From positions 62,001-126,000 of the forward strand of contig JAJTUP010000041.1 in the NCBI GenBank assembly GCA_021399435.1: DNA of 64,000 nt, given 5' to 3'. This DNA comes from Diaporthe sp. PMI_573 (lineage: Eukaryota; Ascomycota; Sordariomycetes; Diaporthales; Diaporthaceae). The notes below the pieces were generated by a model. That model was not told where the DNA came from. It saw only the letters and a list, made by a program, of their open reading frames with translations, and ran no database searches. The number at the start of each line of letters is the position of its first letter. Positions within the stretch are counted from its first letter, which is position 1. Made by a program: the position numbers and the translations under genes. Positions 45,452-56,379 of the stretch are shown here, one piece after another.

Positions 45452-46124
45452 CTTGATGAAAGATTGTTGGGTCTGGGTAACGCGTAAATACCAGTTGACC
45501 GAAAATGAACGACAACGTCAAGGTCTACCTGTATCCACTGAACCTTTTGGGTGCGACTGCCTGAGTCCGAATGGGTGAGAGGTCTCCGCTGATGCTGGAT
45601 AAGAGAGCTTTGTGTGTGCCTGTAGAGTTTGTATGGAGTTATGCCGTCGATCCTGACTTGCGTCAACTGGCGCAAGTGTTGAAGAATTCACGATGTTTCG
45701 CTTCATTTTATACCACAGAAAGTACAATAGTGACTCGCCTTTCTGATGAACGCAGTTGATGATGTGATTTCAGGCGTTGCTAGCCATTCGATTCATGTCA
45801 CTGTGCCCTGATTTGGCCAGAATTGAGGCTCATTGCTGGTGAGACCGAAGGTACACCGTTTGGGGCGCTTGATTGCTGACCATGGACTTTTGAAATGGAG
45901 GCATCAAAATATCTTGAATTAATCCGTCCGGAGGCGGTCGGCGACCTCACAAGTGCCACTCTCCGAGCATGCTCTCCATCGTCGAACAACCCCAAGAGAG
46001 CGAAACGAGAGCTCTAATGGAGTGAAGTCAAATTCCCACCAAAGCGGAAGCGAGATAAGTGGGCACGGAAGCTCGGTGGTATGCCAAATATAAAGATCTC
46101 CATTTGTGCTTGTTCTGTGTCAGT
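45452..46124. other. upstream region of paralog A
   Basis: About 670 nt between the start of paralog A and the stop of the HET pseudogene. It contains the sequence repeated at 56061-56144, and a stretch near 45705-45740 (TTTTATACCACAGAA) that matches the upstream of paralog B near 51680 (TTTTATACTACAGAA), so promoter and leader were duplicated with the gene. Confidence 0.5.
45622..45706 (-). repeat. dispersed repeat in the 5' region of paralog A
   Basis: About 85 nt that recurs, inverted, at 56061-56144 with roughly 85 percent identity by eye, including the shared GACGCAAGTCAGGATCGACG (AAG for AGG in the second copy). It lies within the leader of paralog A, so the distal copy is probably what is left of another family member. 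Confidence 0.65.
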
Positions 46125-48491
46125 CTACCGCAGAAAAATTCGCTTCCAATAAATTTCCAGCAGGCCTTTTTTCATGATACGCTCCCAGTCCTTTCTCGAA
46201 GTTGTGAAAATGCATACGCCAACTCTTTCGAAATAATCTTCGGCTTTCTTTACACAGATACCCATGAAATTACAATCGTAGAGCAAAAGTACAAACCCGT
46301 CCAGAGTCGTCTCGTCGCAGTCCAACAAGGCTATAGCGGTGCATTCCAATGTTGTATCATAAACTCTTCTTCCTCTAAAGCTCAAATGCCATTCTCGTCC
46401 AAGTTTTCGGGACCATCTGGGGGATGATGCTGCGATAGGGACTGGGATGTAAAGCGCGCGGAAGTCTAGCAATCCCGGTATGGGAGGTGCTGATCCCGCA
46501 CTGGCGTCACCTTGGCCTCCCCTCGGTATGGTATTCAAGAATTGCTCGACATCTATTTCCTCTGATCTGATGTTCTTCTCGACTTTGCCGTAAAACTCCC
46601 GAGTTGGGAATCGTGCTGTTGCCACGGTGTTCTCTTTTTGAAATGTCAAGCACCACTCTTCAACCAGGCTGAATGCGTTAGTCGCATTGTGAAAGACTCT
46701 CCCTGCTGATGATGGGAAGCGTGAGTTCATTTCGCAAGCAAAGTCAACTGCTGTGATCCAGTAGATCCAAGACCAAGTCGACGGATTAGTCCCACACGAG
46801 TCGCTCCGCTTTGAGCGAGACGGCTTTGGAAACCATAGCAAAGCTCTAGAAAAGCATCTCATCGGGATCCCCTGAAGGACGTTGATACAAATGCCGTGCA
46901 TGTCCGAACTCGCAAAGAATCTGTTGTACACACCAGTGACGGCGTGTAAGATGTCGCCAGGGTTCTTGAGCTGCCTCCTTGTGTAAAGCGACACGATTCT
47001 CTGAAACTGCACGTCCAGCCCCTGCACATAAGAAGCCCTCTGGGCCCCTGGATTTACCATCTCCCGTAGCGTATTCATCGGCGCTGCATCTTTCAGAGGA
47101 TCCCAGTCTCGATGGCTTCCATGCCAGGGTGCTCCACACCTGACTGAGAGCTCGCTCAAGTTTTCGAAGGCATAACCTTCTCTAAGCTGTTGGCGATTGC
47201 ATTCGTAGAACACTTCGCCTGGGGCAAAGTACAGCTTTCGTGGTGACAAAAGTTGTTCTTGATACGTCCATCCGCGCGTGTTCCAATGAGAGGGCCGAAT
47301 TTGTTCAATGAGTGAGATTCGGCCAATTCCAATGCAACATGTCTCGTAGGTTTCATGGAAGAGATATTCCCGGTCACCGTTGTCCACTCCACGTCCACGA
47401 GGACTGATGCCCGCCAGACCTGCATCAGCATCAACCCCGGATAGTGCAACAAGGGTCAGATTCGCATTTTCATAAACCCTGTTCATACCATGTATAAGAC
47501 GTCTTTTCTCTTCCACGTCATCTTGCACAATACAAAAGCTGTCAACCCATAAATACCTTTGTCCAATGGAACGACATAGTGACATCGCGTCCGCAATCGT
47601 TTTCGGGAGACGTCTGCAAACTCCATGTTCGTTGTATGGCTTATAGAAGGATGAGGGCTGGCACAAATCCAAAAGATTCTCATTGTTCGTGCAAAGGTTG
47701 AATGATGCCGCTTGACCCCAGACATAAGAAAGGGCGACGTACTCGCAAGGCTTCTTTTGCAGAATAAGTCTCCCGTCGATCACATCAATCAAGCGAAACC
47801 CGTCGGTAAAGAACCTTTGCGTTGTGTTGGCCTGTTGCGAAGCTCAATTGTCTCTGCAGTAATCGTGACGATTTCGGCAGTCATCCAACCACTTCTGCAC
47901 TAATGCGAGATCAACGCACGGTAGAATTGGCCTTCTGACTGAGGTCAACATGCTAGTTTGCTTGGTTCTTGTGGGGTCGATCTCTACCTCAGTAAGGACG
48001 AATTGTGCTCCGTTGTTGTAGAGCATGGACTGGCTCAAGGGCTGCAGATCGGGGGGTGGCTGATCTAGGGCTATAACAATACGCTACACGCGTTGTCTCA
48101 ATCCAGATGAGTCCGACATAGAGCACCATCGTTTGGTCTCCACGTACACATGTGGACCACGGCCTTTGACCGCTGATGGCATCTCGTGACCCCTATGCAG
48201 CTTGACAAAATGCTGAATTGTCTCGCAAAGCTGACAGAGAGGATCATCAAATTGTTCGAGAAGCCTGATATGTGGTGACTTCGTTTCCGCTCTCAGCATG
48301 TCTGGAAGGTCGAATTCCTTGCATCTCTTGCAGAAGTGCTGAGTGGTATTGGAGGCTGAAAACGCGTCGAGCTCTGCGGGCAGGCCCATTTGGTCTGCAA
48401 AGGTTTTGAGCGCCGTCTGAAGATCTTTGCATTGGCCTTCTTGGGGCCCCGCATGTAGCATTGCCAGTGGTGCTCTGATCCATTTCAGCAT
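46125..48491 (-). pseudogene. HET-domain gene broken by two in-frame stop codons
   Basis: One reading frame runs from an ATG at 48491 to a stop at 46125, about 788 codons. It is interrupted only by TAG at 48084-48086 and TGA at 47844-47846. On both sides of each stop the same frame reads as HET protein: RQRV then RIVIALDQPPPDLQPLSQ; HDYCRDN then ASQQANTTQRFFTDGFRLID. The HET motifs follow: CEYVALSYVWG, RYLWVDSFCIVQDD and WNTRGWTYQEQLLSPRKLYF, then STWSWIYW. A cysteine-rich lead (FCKRCKEFDLP, CQLCE) is at the start. Introns over the stops are unlikely because the intervening sequence is coding and one gap has no suitable donor. Both stops can arise by one C-to-T or G-to-A change (CAG, TGG or CGA), the RIP direction. 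Confidence 0.75.
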
Positions 48492-49715
48492 TATAGTGTG
48501 TATGTGGGAAACTCAAAAGAAAAAAGTGGTAGTGAACATTTGAAGCCTGTTCGGGAAGCGGAAGGCGTGGCAGCGCGGCGAACAAAAGTTTTCGATTGCA
48601 AAGTGTAGACAGAAGAGAAAAGAAAAGTCGAGGGATGGAAAGAGACGGGGACCGAATCCCCCCAGCAGAATCATGATCTTGGAAGCAGCCCCAGAGAAGT
48701 TTGCTGTCGTCCTGCACAACTCCCACTAATGCTGTGGAACAGGACGAGCTAATTAGTAAATGACAAACGTGTTAGGGAAATTAAGATAGTGAAACGTTAC
48801 TTAGGTACACATGTGTTCATTTGTATCGGCAGAACGGAATCATGCTCTTGCTTTTTTTCTCACCTTGGCCAATATGTTTTTGAAAAGGTCTACTACTGAT
48901 GATCCCTCGGGTGACACAGGCTTAACTACTGCTAGCGAATCAAGTACGCCGGCCAAAACACCATAATATAAAGGAGTATGATAATACTATACTAGTCTAG
49001 ATATAATGCCATGTTACTAATAATTAGTTAACTTATTTAAAAGATTAAAAAGGTACTAAACAACTTAGGATATGTAAGAGAGGTTTAAGGTACATAGGGT
49101 AGAAAAATATAAGTCCATATATAAAACTATTGTCGACTTTATATATAAGCTCAGGGAAGAGTAGTTGGAAGACCGAACAGACAGCAGATAGACAAGTAAA
49201 CAGTTGTTAAAAAAGCATAGTCTGGCCGGAGCCACACCGTAGTCTAAGTGATGGCAATATGGCTATAGGAAAGGAGGCCGCGTCAGCCCAATTCTTTAGG
49301 ACTGCGGCTGCACCTTAATAAGTGATTGACTTTGAAAGCAAGGTGATATGACCCTATAGTGCCATGACTTCGAGCGAATTCGTTCTTGTAGTCACTCATA
49401 TGAGGCTTTAGTTAATGAATTCGGACTGAGAGCGCTGGGCCAGGAATATAAATGAGCGGGAAAGCCGCGGTTTGCAGTTCCTCGAAGGATTATTAAATGT
49501 CTTTAGCTTAGCAGTGTAGAAGGGTACTCAGTTTATGACGCCATTGTACGTCAAAAGGTATATTCAAATATAGCAAGTGAATACCTTAATGGAAAATACC
49601 AATTCTGTCCGACTGAAGGAGGATCTCGCTTAGTGTCAAGGGAGGGACATGAGAGAGGTGGAGCTCTCAAGTCTTGCTCTGAATTGTAGAATTTCGAATT
49701 AATCCTCGTCTAGCT

Positions 49716-49739
49716 AAAAAAAAAAAAAAAAAAAAAAAA
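49716..49739. repeat. poly-A tract
   Basis: Twenty-four consecutive A, followed by GAAAAGAGGGAAGG. It could be the 3' end of a retroposed sequence running left to right, or simple slippage. Confidence 0.85.
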
Positions 49740-49830
49740 GAAAAGAGGGAAGGAAGGCAGCTTTCGACAAACTAAAGTTCCAAGTAGCTAAGGGCCTCGA
49801 GGGCTGTAGGTAGTCTGAGCGCAGCCCAAC

Positions 49831-49881
49831 GCCAGTCACACTCACCTGCCAGTCACACTCACCTGCCAGTCACACTCAGCC
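49831..49881. repeat. 17-bp tandem repeat, three copies
   Basis: GCCAGTCACACTCACCT repeated three times head to tail; the third copy differs in its last bases (CAGCC). The near identity indicates recent amplification. Confidence 0.85.
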
Positions 49882-50383
49882 CGGTGTGGCCATAAGACTT
49901 AGGTGTGGATATGTCGACAGGCGTCGACCTCACGGTAGGGCTGGACACTGACATCGACATTTTACGATGAGGATCACAGTATACATAAACCTTCATTTGA
50001 ACACCCGCGTCCTTAATCTAACAATAGGAGAGCATACGCTATCTTCGTCTGCTTGAGCGGGGTGTCTCGGTCCACTTCTGTCGGTGCTCGTACTCTGCGT
50101 ACCCTATAGATAGGGATGAGTGTCAGGGATGCGTACTTTTGAATCTAGGTACTAGCATCCTTCTGAGTTTACGCTGTGACATATTCTCTATGTCTGAGCC
50201 GTGTAAGGGAAATAGCTCTAGGCGTATTCACGTTCACATGTCGCCAGGCGAAGATACGGGAGTCGATAATCTATGACTAGAACAGCGCGAGTTCGTATTG
50301 CTAATTATCTAGGCATCATAAAGATTCCAAGAAGTAAGTGACTAATGTAAACTTTGCGGCTCGTTATTCTCAGGAGAGAGCCT

Positions 50384-51376
50384 CTAACGTCTTCTCTGGT
50401 GTCCTCTGTGGCAATGATGTTGGTGGCACTGATGGTGGTGCTGATGGCTCTGTCTTACTCTAAAGGTAACAAAAAAGTTGTATTGGATCTCGCCTTGGTC
50501 GAAGTACACTACTTGCATATCGAATTCGAGGCTCAGAACCTTGATCCCGAGCTTAATCATCTTCTGGTTCTCTTTCTCCATAGTCCTTGCATATCTTCCA
50601 AACTTGGTTCCATGGTAGGTCATTTTAAAGGCATCTTCCTCGACTTCGTCACCTCTGCGTCGGAGAGATAGCGGTTCCGCTGTATTCTTCTGCATAAGCC
50701 CATATATCAATTGTCGAGTCTCATTCATGCTATTCTCTCGGACAGTTTTAAAAAGGAGCGTCTGCAAAGATTCAATTGGGCGTCCAAGCATGTGCCAGAA
50801 GCTTAGAAAAATGTCGGCGGCGAGTGGTCTTACCCCCGTGGGTCGAGGGTCTCGATTGGTATGGATACTGGACACAACCCTATGAGAATTCTTTCAATCA
50901 GCTTTCTTTCCGATCGGGGAGTGAACAACGCGAAGTGTCATGAGCAACATGCTGCTGCTGCACGCGTTGTGATATTCCGAAAAATGCAGGATTGAGGTTG
51001 AAAACGTAGTGTTAGTGATCGTGGGGGCCATCAAGTCTCCGCAGAGCGGAATAGGGAATGAGAAATACATCCATGCATACAACAAACCAGCGTTCTTGTC
51101 AGCAGCAAGCAACGCAATATATCCTTCTTGGTTGGCTTGGGCGGGATGACCGATCGCATAAAAGTTGATATCGCGAGCACCGATGTTAGGGTAGGCGGGA
51201 TTGTCTCCCAGTCCAAGTCTGAAAATACAGTCACCCCATTCTGCAAATGTTTTAACCTGCCGGATGGGCACCGGTGGATCGAGTTCAACCGGCCGTGCGT
51301 GTGACAGGTGACCCTCTTCGCCCGATTTAGAAAAACAAATCTTGGAAAAAGGATCGATAGCGTCTGCCTGACGCAT
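50384..51376 (-). CDS. unrecognised protein with histidine-rich tail (paralog B)
   Basis: Two exons, complement(join(50384..50879,51081..51376)), 263 aa, start MRQADAIDPFSKICF. The intron is 201 nt (GTATGC donor, CTCATAG acceptor), longer than in paralog A but at the same site: GLL joined to VVSSIHTNRDP. Shared with A are ARPVEL, a tryptophan-glycine pair (EWG), GLGDNPAY, INFYAIGH, YIALLAADKNAGLL, DPRPTGVRPLAADIFLSFWH, FGRYARTM and a His-rich end HQHHHQCHQHHCHRGHQRRR, here with two cysteines. Without splicing the first exon would read on to a different tail, so the intron may be an alternative one. Amino-acid identity with A is roughly 35-40 percent by eye, so this is an old duplication that both copies have survived with open frames. 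Confidence 0.65.
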
Positions 51377-53343
51377 AATTATTAGTTCAACGAATCAAAT
51401 AGGAAGGCAGGTTCCTGTTCATTGTGCCCTTCTTGATATAGAGGCCGAAGGCTGAGCTCATGAGTGGATTCTGGTGGTGCTGAACACAATGTTTCGGTGT
51501 ACGTCTGCAGATACAGTATTAAAAGGTTGCTGTCGATCCCTGTGTCAATCCTGCAAGACCTGGAACAATTTCGGAAAACTTTTCTCACTTTATGGACTAT
51601 TTATATTATTTTGATCCTCTACTAAGCTGGGATTGGAGGAGAAGAGACGAGGCGCATCGAGGCTACACAACATCTTTTCTCATTTTATACTACAGAACTT
51701 GCGACAGTGATTCGCAAGGTTGAGCAGGACCTTCATCGTGCCTGTCGTTGATGATTGAATGTGGGGATTGTTATCCAAGCCGTTCGTCATGCCTTTGACA
51801 TAGGGCTCTTGTAATCCTCATTCAGATGGAAGGCTCAAAGTTTGGTGCAAGATAAGGAGAGGTATGAATTGCCCCTGGGACGATGCGAGGTAGCTGGGAC
51901 GAAAGACTGTAGCATGTTATTAGTTCGCTTCGAAAATAGCATTTCTGGTCGAGTGTGTTAGTGGGCCAACCAGTCAAGATTGCATTCCCTTCAAGGGTTG
52001 TCTTGCTCCCAAATGGGACACAGGGCACATCATGTATCTACCTAGGTATGAAATACAACACGGAGCCGAACTTGGATTCGAGAGATTGACGGGTGGTGTT
52101 CCATGTGGGGCATCTTGCGCAGTGCCCTGGGCCATCACATTAATCCTGCCTGAACTTGTAGAAAAAGTAGTCACTGGGCAGTTTATAGTTAGTGTAAGCC
52201 AGGTTTTGAGGAAATTGAGCCGTTGGCTGATTCTAGGTTCAACTTCATTGTAGCCCTGTCAACACGATTGTGCGAATCATAAAGTGTTCGTTGATGTGCA
52301 TCGAATTATGGTGAAATGCACGATGAAGCCGAGCTTTGAGCTCTATTGCGGTCGGAATGTTTGTCTTTGAAAATTTGCATATTGGGCCCCCGGGGCCGGG
52401 CTGTTTGCATTGCCAGATTGATATGCGACCGAAGGCAGTGTAGGCTGACGAAACAATCACTCAAACGCGTTACAAGAATCGCTCTGGGCTCAAAATTGGG
52501 TACCAGCAAGTACCTAGGTATTCAAGCTGTAACGTGGGCAAGGCGGCGATTCCCCAGGTCCTCGCTAGTCACAAACAATTCAAGGAGGCAAATTTATCCA
52601 CTCTGGTACGAGTCGCAATTGATTCAGCTGCAAAGTTTTCATTTCCTACTTGTCAGAAGTATAGCTCTGCTCTGGCTGACTGTCATGTCGTTAGAAGGAC
52701 TCGTATCGACAAGCACATGACCCTAAAGAATTAAAATATACCTATTCCTTTATAAGAAAATAAAGTTACTGTTTTTAAAATTAGTAACACTTGTTACAGA
52801 ATAGTCTTTGTAAACCACATAAAAGTAATTTTTTTTTTTAACTTTTTATCTTTTATTAAGCAGATAGTTGTAGAGACTTAATTATAATAGTTGCTTCTAG
52901 AAAAATACTTTATTTATCTTTGACTAGAAGCAAAAAGCAACGTTGTAATTATTCCTGGAGGATATAAATAAAAAGGTATAGTTAAGCTTATTTGAGAGGG
53001 TATAGTGGCAGATCTTATATAACTTATAAGATTCTAGGTTACTAGCATACCTTAAGGCTTAACCTAACAATTTTAATATAATCTTATAACCTTTATAGAT
53101 GTTGCTGCGGGGTAGTTTTAGACTTATTAAAGATTTTGTGAGTTGCTTGATTTGGAATGATGCAAGCTTTGATTATAGCAATGTGAGCTTTGAGGATGTG
53201 TGTGCGTGCGTGTGTGCCAAATGGGCCCCACTGGCAATTGGCTGCGTGTGGCCCGTGCGCCCACACCCTCCAGGATTTAAACCTTGCCCCCTTTGATTCC
53301 TGACAGCTCCCTTCCTTAGATAGAAGGTAGCGCCGACTTAACT

Positions 53344-53574
53344 TCAATTGACGTACTGAGGACAGTTGCCTTGTCTCTGTATCCCCTCTCGTGACAGGAT
53401 GCTAAAGATTGGGTAGAAATGTAGACGGGAATTAACTATGGCGATGAGAAGGTTGTGTATATTCTGTGTATCAAGAAAGTCTTTAACAGTCCGGTGAAGA
53501 GAGACCACAGTGCCATGGTAAGAATTGATAAAACATCGAGGGCCCTCCAACGAGGCCGTGTACGGCTTCATCAA
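53344..53574 (-). pseudogene. remnant of a NACHT/NLR-type or ankyrin incompatibility protein
   Basis: A 76-codon frame contains VSLHRTVKDFLDTQNIHNLL, the signature found after the NTPase domain in fungal NLR-like proteins (compare VHQTAREYLKG in the STAND gene of this window). No P-loop or repeat domain is readable on either side, so only this piece survives. The frame opens ...KPYTASLEGPRCF and stops soon after. Confidence 0.5.
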
Positions 53575-53922
53575 GGCTGCGGCTGCCTCATTGCTTATGT
53601 CCCACTATAGCTCTCAACCTGCTCTATCCCATTTTCTCTTGCCAGATTGGGTCAATTGGGCTGTTCCGAGAAAGTCATTTATGTGAATTGCCAGGCGGTG
53701 GCCAGTTCTGACATGACGCGTGGACGCGTGAACGCGTGCTTGCCTTGTTCCACCCTCTAGTCCATGCCTACCTTCCTTCCTTCCTCATGTAAAGGTCTAC
53801 CGGAAGGTGCTCACTTGCGCAATTCAGGCACGCCCCAAAGTCCCTTCAGTTGAGCTCCAGCTTCTCCCTCCCCTTCCCAATGTCGCTCTTGAGTCCTTGG
53901 TCACTTCGAGCTCCCATCCTCC

Positions 53923-54027
53923 CATCTTCGTCCTCCCACCTTCGTCCTCCCACCTTCGTCTTCCCACCTTCGTCTTCCCACCTTCGTCTTCCTGTCTTCG
54001 TCTTCCTGCCTTCGTCTTCCCGTCTTG
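53923..54027. repeat. 14-bp minisatellite
   Basis: About seven copies of CACCTTCGTCYTCC; later copies drift to TGTCTTCGTCTTCC. The unit is not a multiple of three, so frames crossing it are unlikely to be real protein. Confidence 0.85.
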
Positions 54028-55297
54028 CAGCATTGATTCTATGTCTGTCCCCATCCCATCTCTGTCATGGACGTCGCTCTATAGAGGCAACCATTCTGCA
54101 CCCGACTCCTGCTTCCCTTCCAACTCTGTCACACTCTACAATTCCATCTCCATCCCTGCTCTGACCTGGACAGTCACCATGCGAGACGCACCTCAAGAGA
54201 CTTCAGGTTGGCCCCAGATTGCCTTCACGCTTCTGTTCCTTGGGATGGGAGCATGGCGCAGTACCCTGTGAGTTGTTCTCGACTCTCTCCATCCTCTTCA
54301 GTCACCTCCACGTTGACGAACAGCCATCTTTTCCCTCCAGATCTCGCCACTCCTTCTCTACCTGGTGACTGCCGTGAAGAGATCCCATGGTCGGTTCAAT
54401 CCATCGGCACGAATCAATTGTCTTCACCTCTCTGTCTCTCTCTTGCCCTGACCGTTGACACCTTCTCTCGCGCCATCCCTTTCTTTGATGCCACAGCTAC
54501 CTTCCATGGAGTGGCACGTCCTGGCCCAATTCCCAGCCTCAATTTCCTTCTCCTCTTGTTGAGTTCAGAAACATGGCTTCAGAAAGTCTTCCTTTATACA
54601 AATCTGTACGAAGTGGTTGGTGCGGAGCGTCGGTCAGTTGTGGACGTCTCCGCCCGCCGCATGGCTCTGCCAGCTTCGAAGATCAAAGCAACTGCTCGGT
54701 TATCTGGATTTATCCTCGTTGTCAGGTGAAAAGCAGCACGCGTTTACCCAGGCAGTTCCAACTAGCGATCGGCATTCCGACCTCCAGTGGCTGTCTTGAA
54801 GACCGTGGTACATCCCATCACTATCCCATTAGATAGCATACAATACACATGCATCCTCGCGTCATTTCTCACACCTAAAATTATCTCTATTGCACAGATG
54901 GCTCTTCTAGCGAGTTGTGACAAAGTAGAACCTCAAGACCCGCCTTTGTTAGGTTGGGTCAACTTGTGACTTTAACGTCATTTCGAGTATGGCTTAATTA
55001 CTTGCCCTTGCCTTTGAAAATGTTAAGATGACTTGTGAGAGCAATTTGAGTGCCTTGCGAAAAGGACTTTTGCGAGATCAGCTGTGGTTGTCCGATCTTA
55101 GCACTGCCCTTTCTGTTTAACCAATAGGCACGTTTTCACAGAAGAGGCTTCACTTCGAAATGTGACATAGTGAAGGCCAATCATTCTGTAAGGTCTAAGT
55201 CATGTGCTTATACTCGAGTTCTGAAAGGATCAAAGGATAGCAGTTGAAAACAAGGATTTGTTCTATGTGAGAAGAATACTAAAAGAAAAGGCGTTTT

Positions 55298-55377
55298 GAC
55301 CTGCCCGAGAATTGAACTCGGTACTCCCTCAAACCCAATGAAATAATGAGGGTATGTTCCAGCTACACCACCAGGCC
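55298..55377 (-). tRNA. tRNA-like element with enlarged anticodon loop
   Basis: Read on the minus strand, it folds as a cloverleaf: acceptor strands GGCCTGG / GCAGGTC (five or six pairs, one G-U, one mismatch), D stem GTGT/ACAT, anticodon stem CCCTC/GAGGG, T arm CCGAG-TTCAATT-CTCGG. A-box (TGGTGTAGCTGG) and B-box (GTTCAATTC) promoters are intact, and a T run follows at about 55282-55294. The anticodon loop is 17 nt, as if it held a 10-nt intron; canonical placement gives anticodon UAU, but the 3' half (UUGGGU) resembles a proline loop. The short D loop and acceptor mismatch suggest a pseudo-tRNA or the head of a tRNA-derived SINE. Confidence 0.5.
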
Positions 55378-56060
55378 CAAGGACTTAGTGAACTATCAAG
55401 TTCATATAGCTTGAACCAAGGATGGCGACCACAAGGTGCTCGAGCTACTTGTCTAGACAAGGCGTTTGTGGGCATGGCGTTCAGGTGGTCTAAATAGGCC
55501 GGCGCTAATAGGACCTCGAGTTTTGTGATGTAAGAACCCTAATCACAGTTACTCAGGTAATTGTAGAGAGTTTTTTCTACCCCTTCAGCCTAGGCCCACG
55601 AGTTTATATAGACAGAGAGGTTGCCTAGACCTAAGGCAGGTTGTTTATAGCCAAGATCTTTTAGACGTTTAATGTCCTAAAGCTACGAGACCAGTGTATC
55701 GATCTAGAGAAGGCTTGTACCTAGGCGTTCTGGGTCAAGACAGAAATAAGAGTCAAGTTTGTCTCTATAGATAGAGAACTAACAAATGGCTAAAACGCTA
55801 AGGGGGTTTAAGCTTATCCGCAGCGCAGGTCCGAATACATCAATGGTAGACTACACATTTCCATCGACTTATAATTAATTCCTGTCAACAATATATTCTC
55901 CTTTCGCAACTAGATTGTTTTTTGTCCATAGAAGCTTGCTCTCCAGAGGCTCACTTGGATTGTGGCTTCTGCACCAGGGGCTCATCAATTGAAGTTCGCG
56001 ACAGTTTTGGCAACAATGCCACAGCCAACACCCAGCAACAAGACGAACCAAGCCAAACAA

Positions 56061-56144
56061 GGAAGCGAAACATTGTTAATTCTTCGGCTCTTGCGCCGTT
56101 TGACGCAAGTCAAGATCGACGGCACAACTCCATACTAACTCTGA
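56061..56144 (+). repeat. distal inverted copy of the paralog A leader
   Basis: Matches 45622-45706 in inverted orientation with about 85 percent identity by eye. No ARPVEL-type coding sequence follows it. It marks either a fourth, deleted family member or a mobile sequence that carries this leader. Confidence 0.6.
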
Positions 56145-56379
56145 AACTAGAATGTTGCCGAGGCATTGTTATAAGGAGCGCATGAGGCTTCTCGTTGAAA
56201 CCACGGCGAGGGTGTTTTTTTGCTCGCATTTTGATGATAAAGGTCATAAATATTCGTCGTCGTGTGGTCATCCTTTACAGATGCGACCAATCTCGAGAGG
56301 CGACAAGCACGTGAAAACTTTTCTAATTTTCCTCCACTCTCATTGATCACAATACGACGACCAACGTCTACCCCCTACA

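Larger units (their letters stand above)
48492..50383. other. 1.9 kb gene-free, AT-rich region
   Basis: No coding frame. The part 48960-49150 is very AT-rich. A 24-A run (49716-49739) and a 17-bp tandem repeat follow. It could contain a decayed retroelement ending at the poly-A, but no reverse-transcriptase motif is readable. Confidence 0.45.
51377..56379. other. 5 kb gene-poor region with relics and repeats
   Basis: The left end is the upstream region of paralog B. The stretch 52725-53100 is strongly AT-rich, typical of RIP-mutated repeat DNA. Inside lie an NTPase-type remnant (53344-53574), a 14-bp minisatellite (53923-54027), a tRNA-like element (55298-55377) and a family repeat (56061-56144). 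Frames between 53800 and 54900 are long only because of pyrimidine-rich repeats; no domain is visible. Confidence 0.45.

Noticed and set aside
49831..49881. Short direct repeats considered as a CRISPR-like array
   Set aside because: Units are contiguous with no spacers, only three copies, and the host is a fungus.
53807..54271. Ser/Pro-rich plus-strand frame
   Set aside because: Openness comes from a 14-bp pyrimidine-rich minisatellite whose unit is not a multiple of three.
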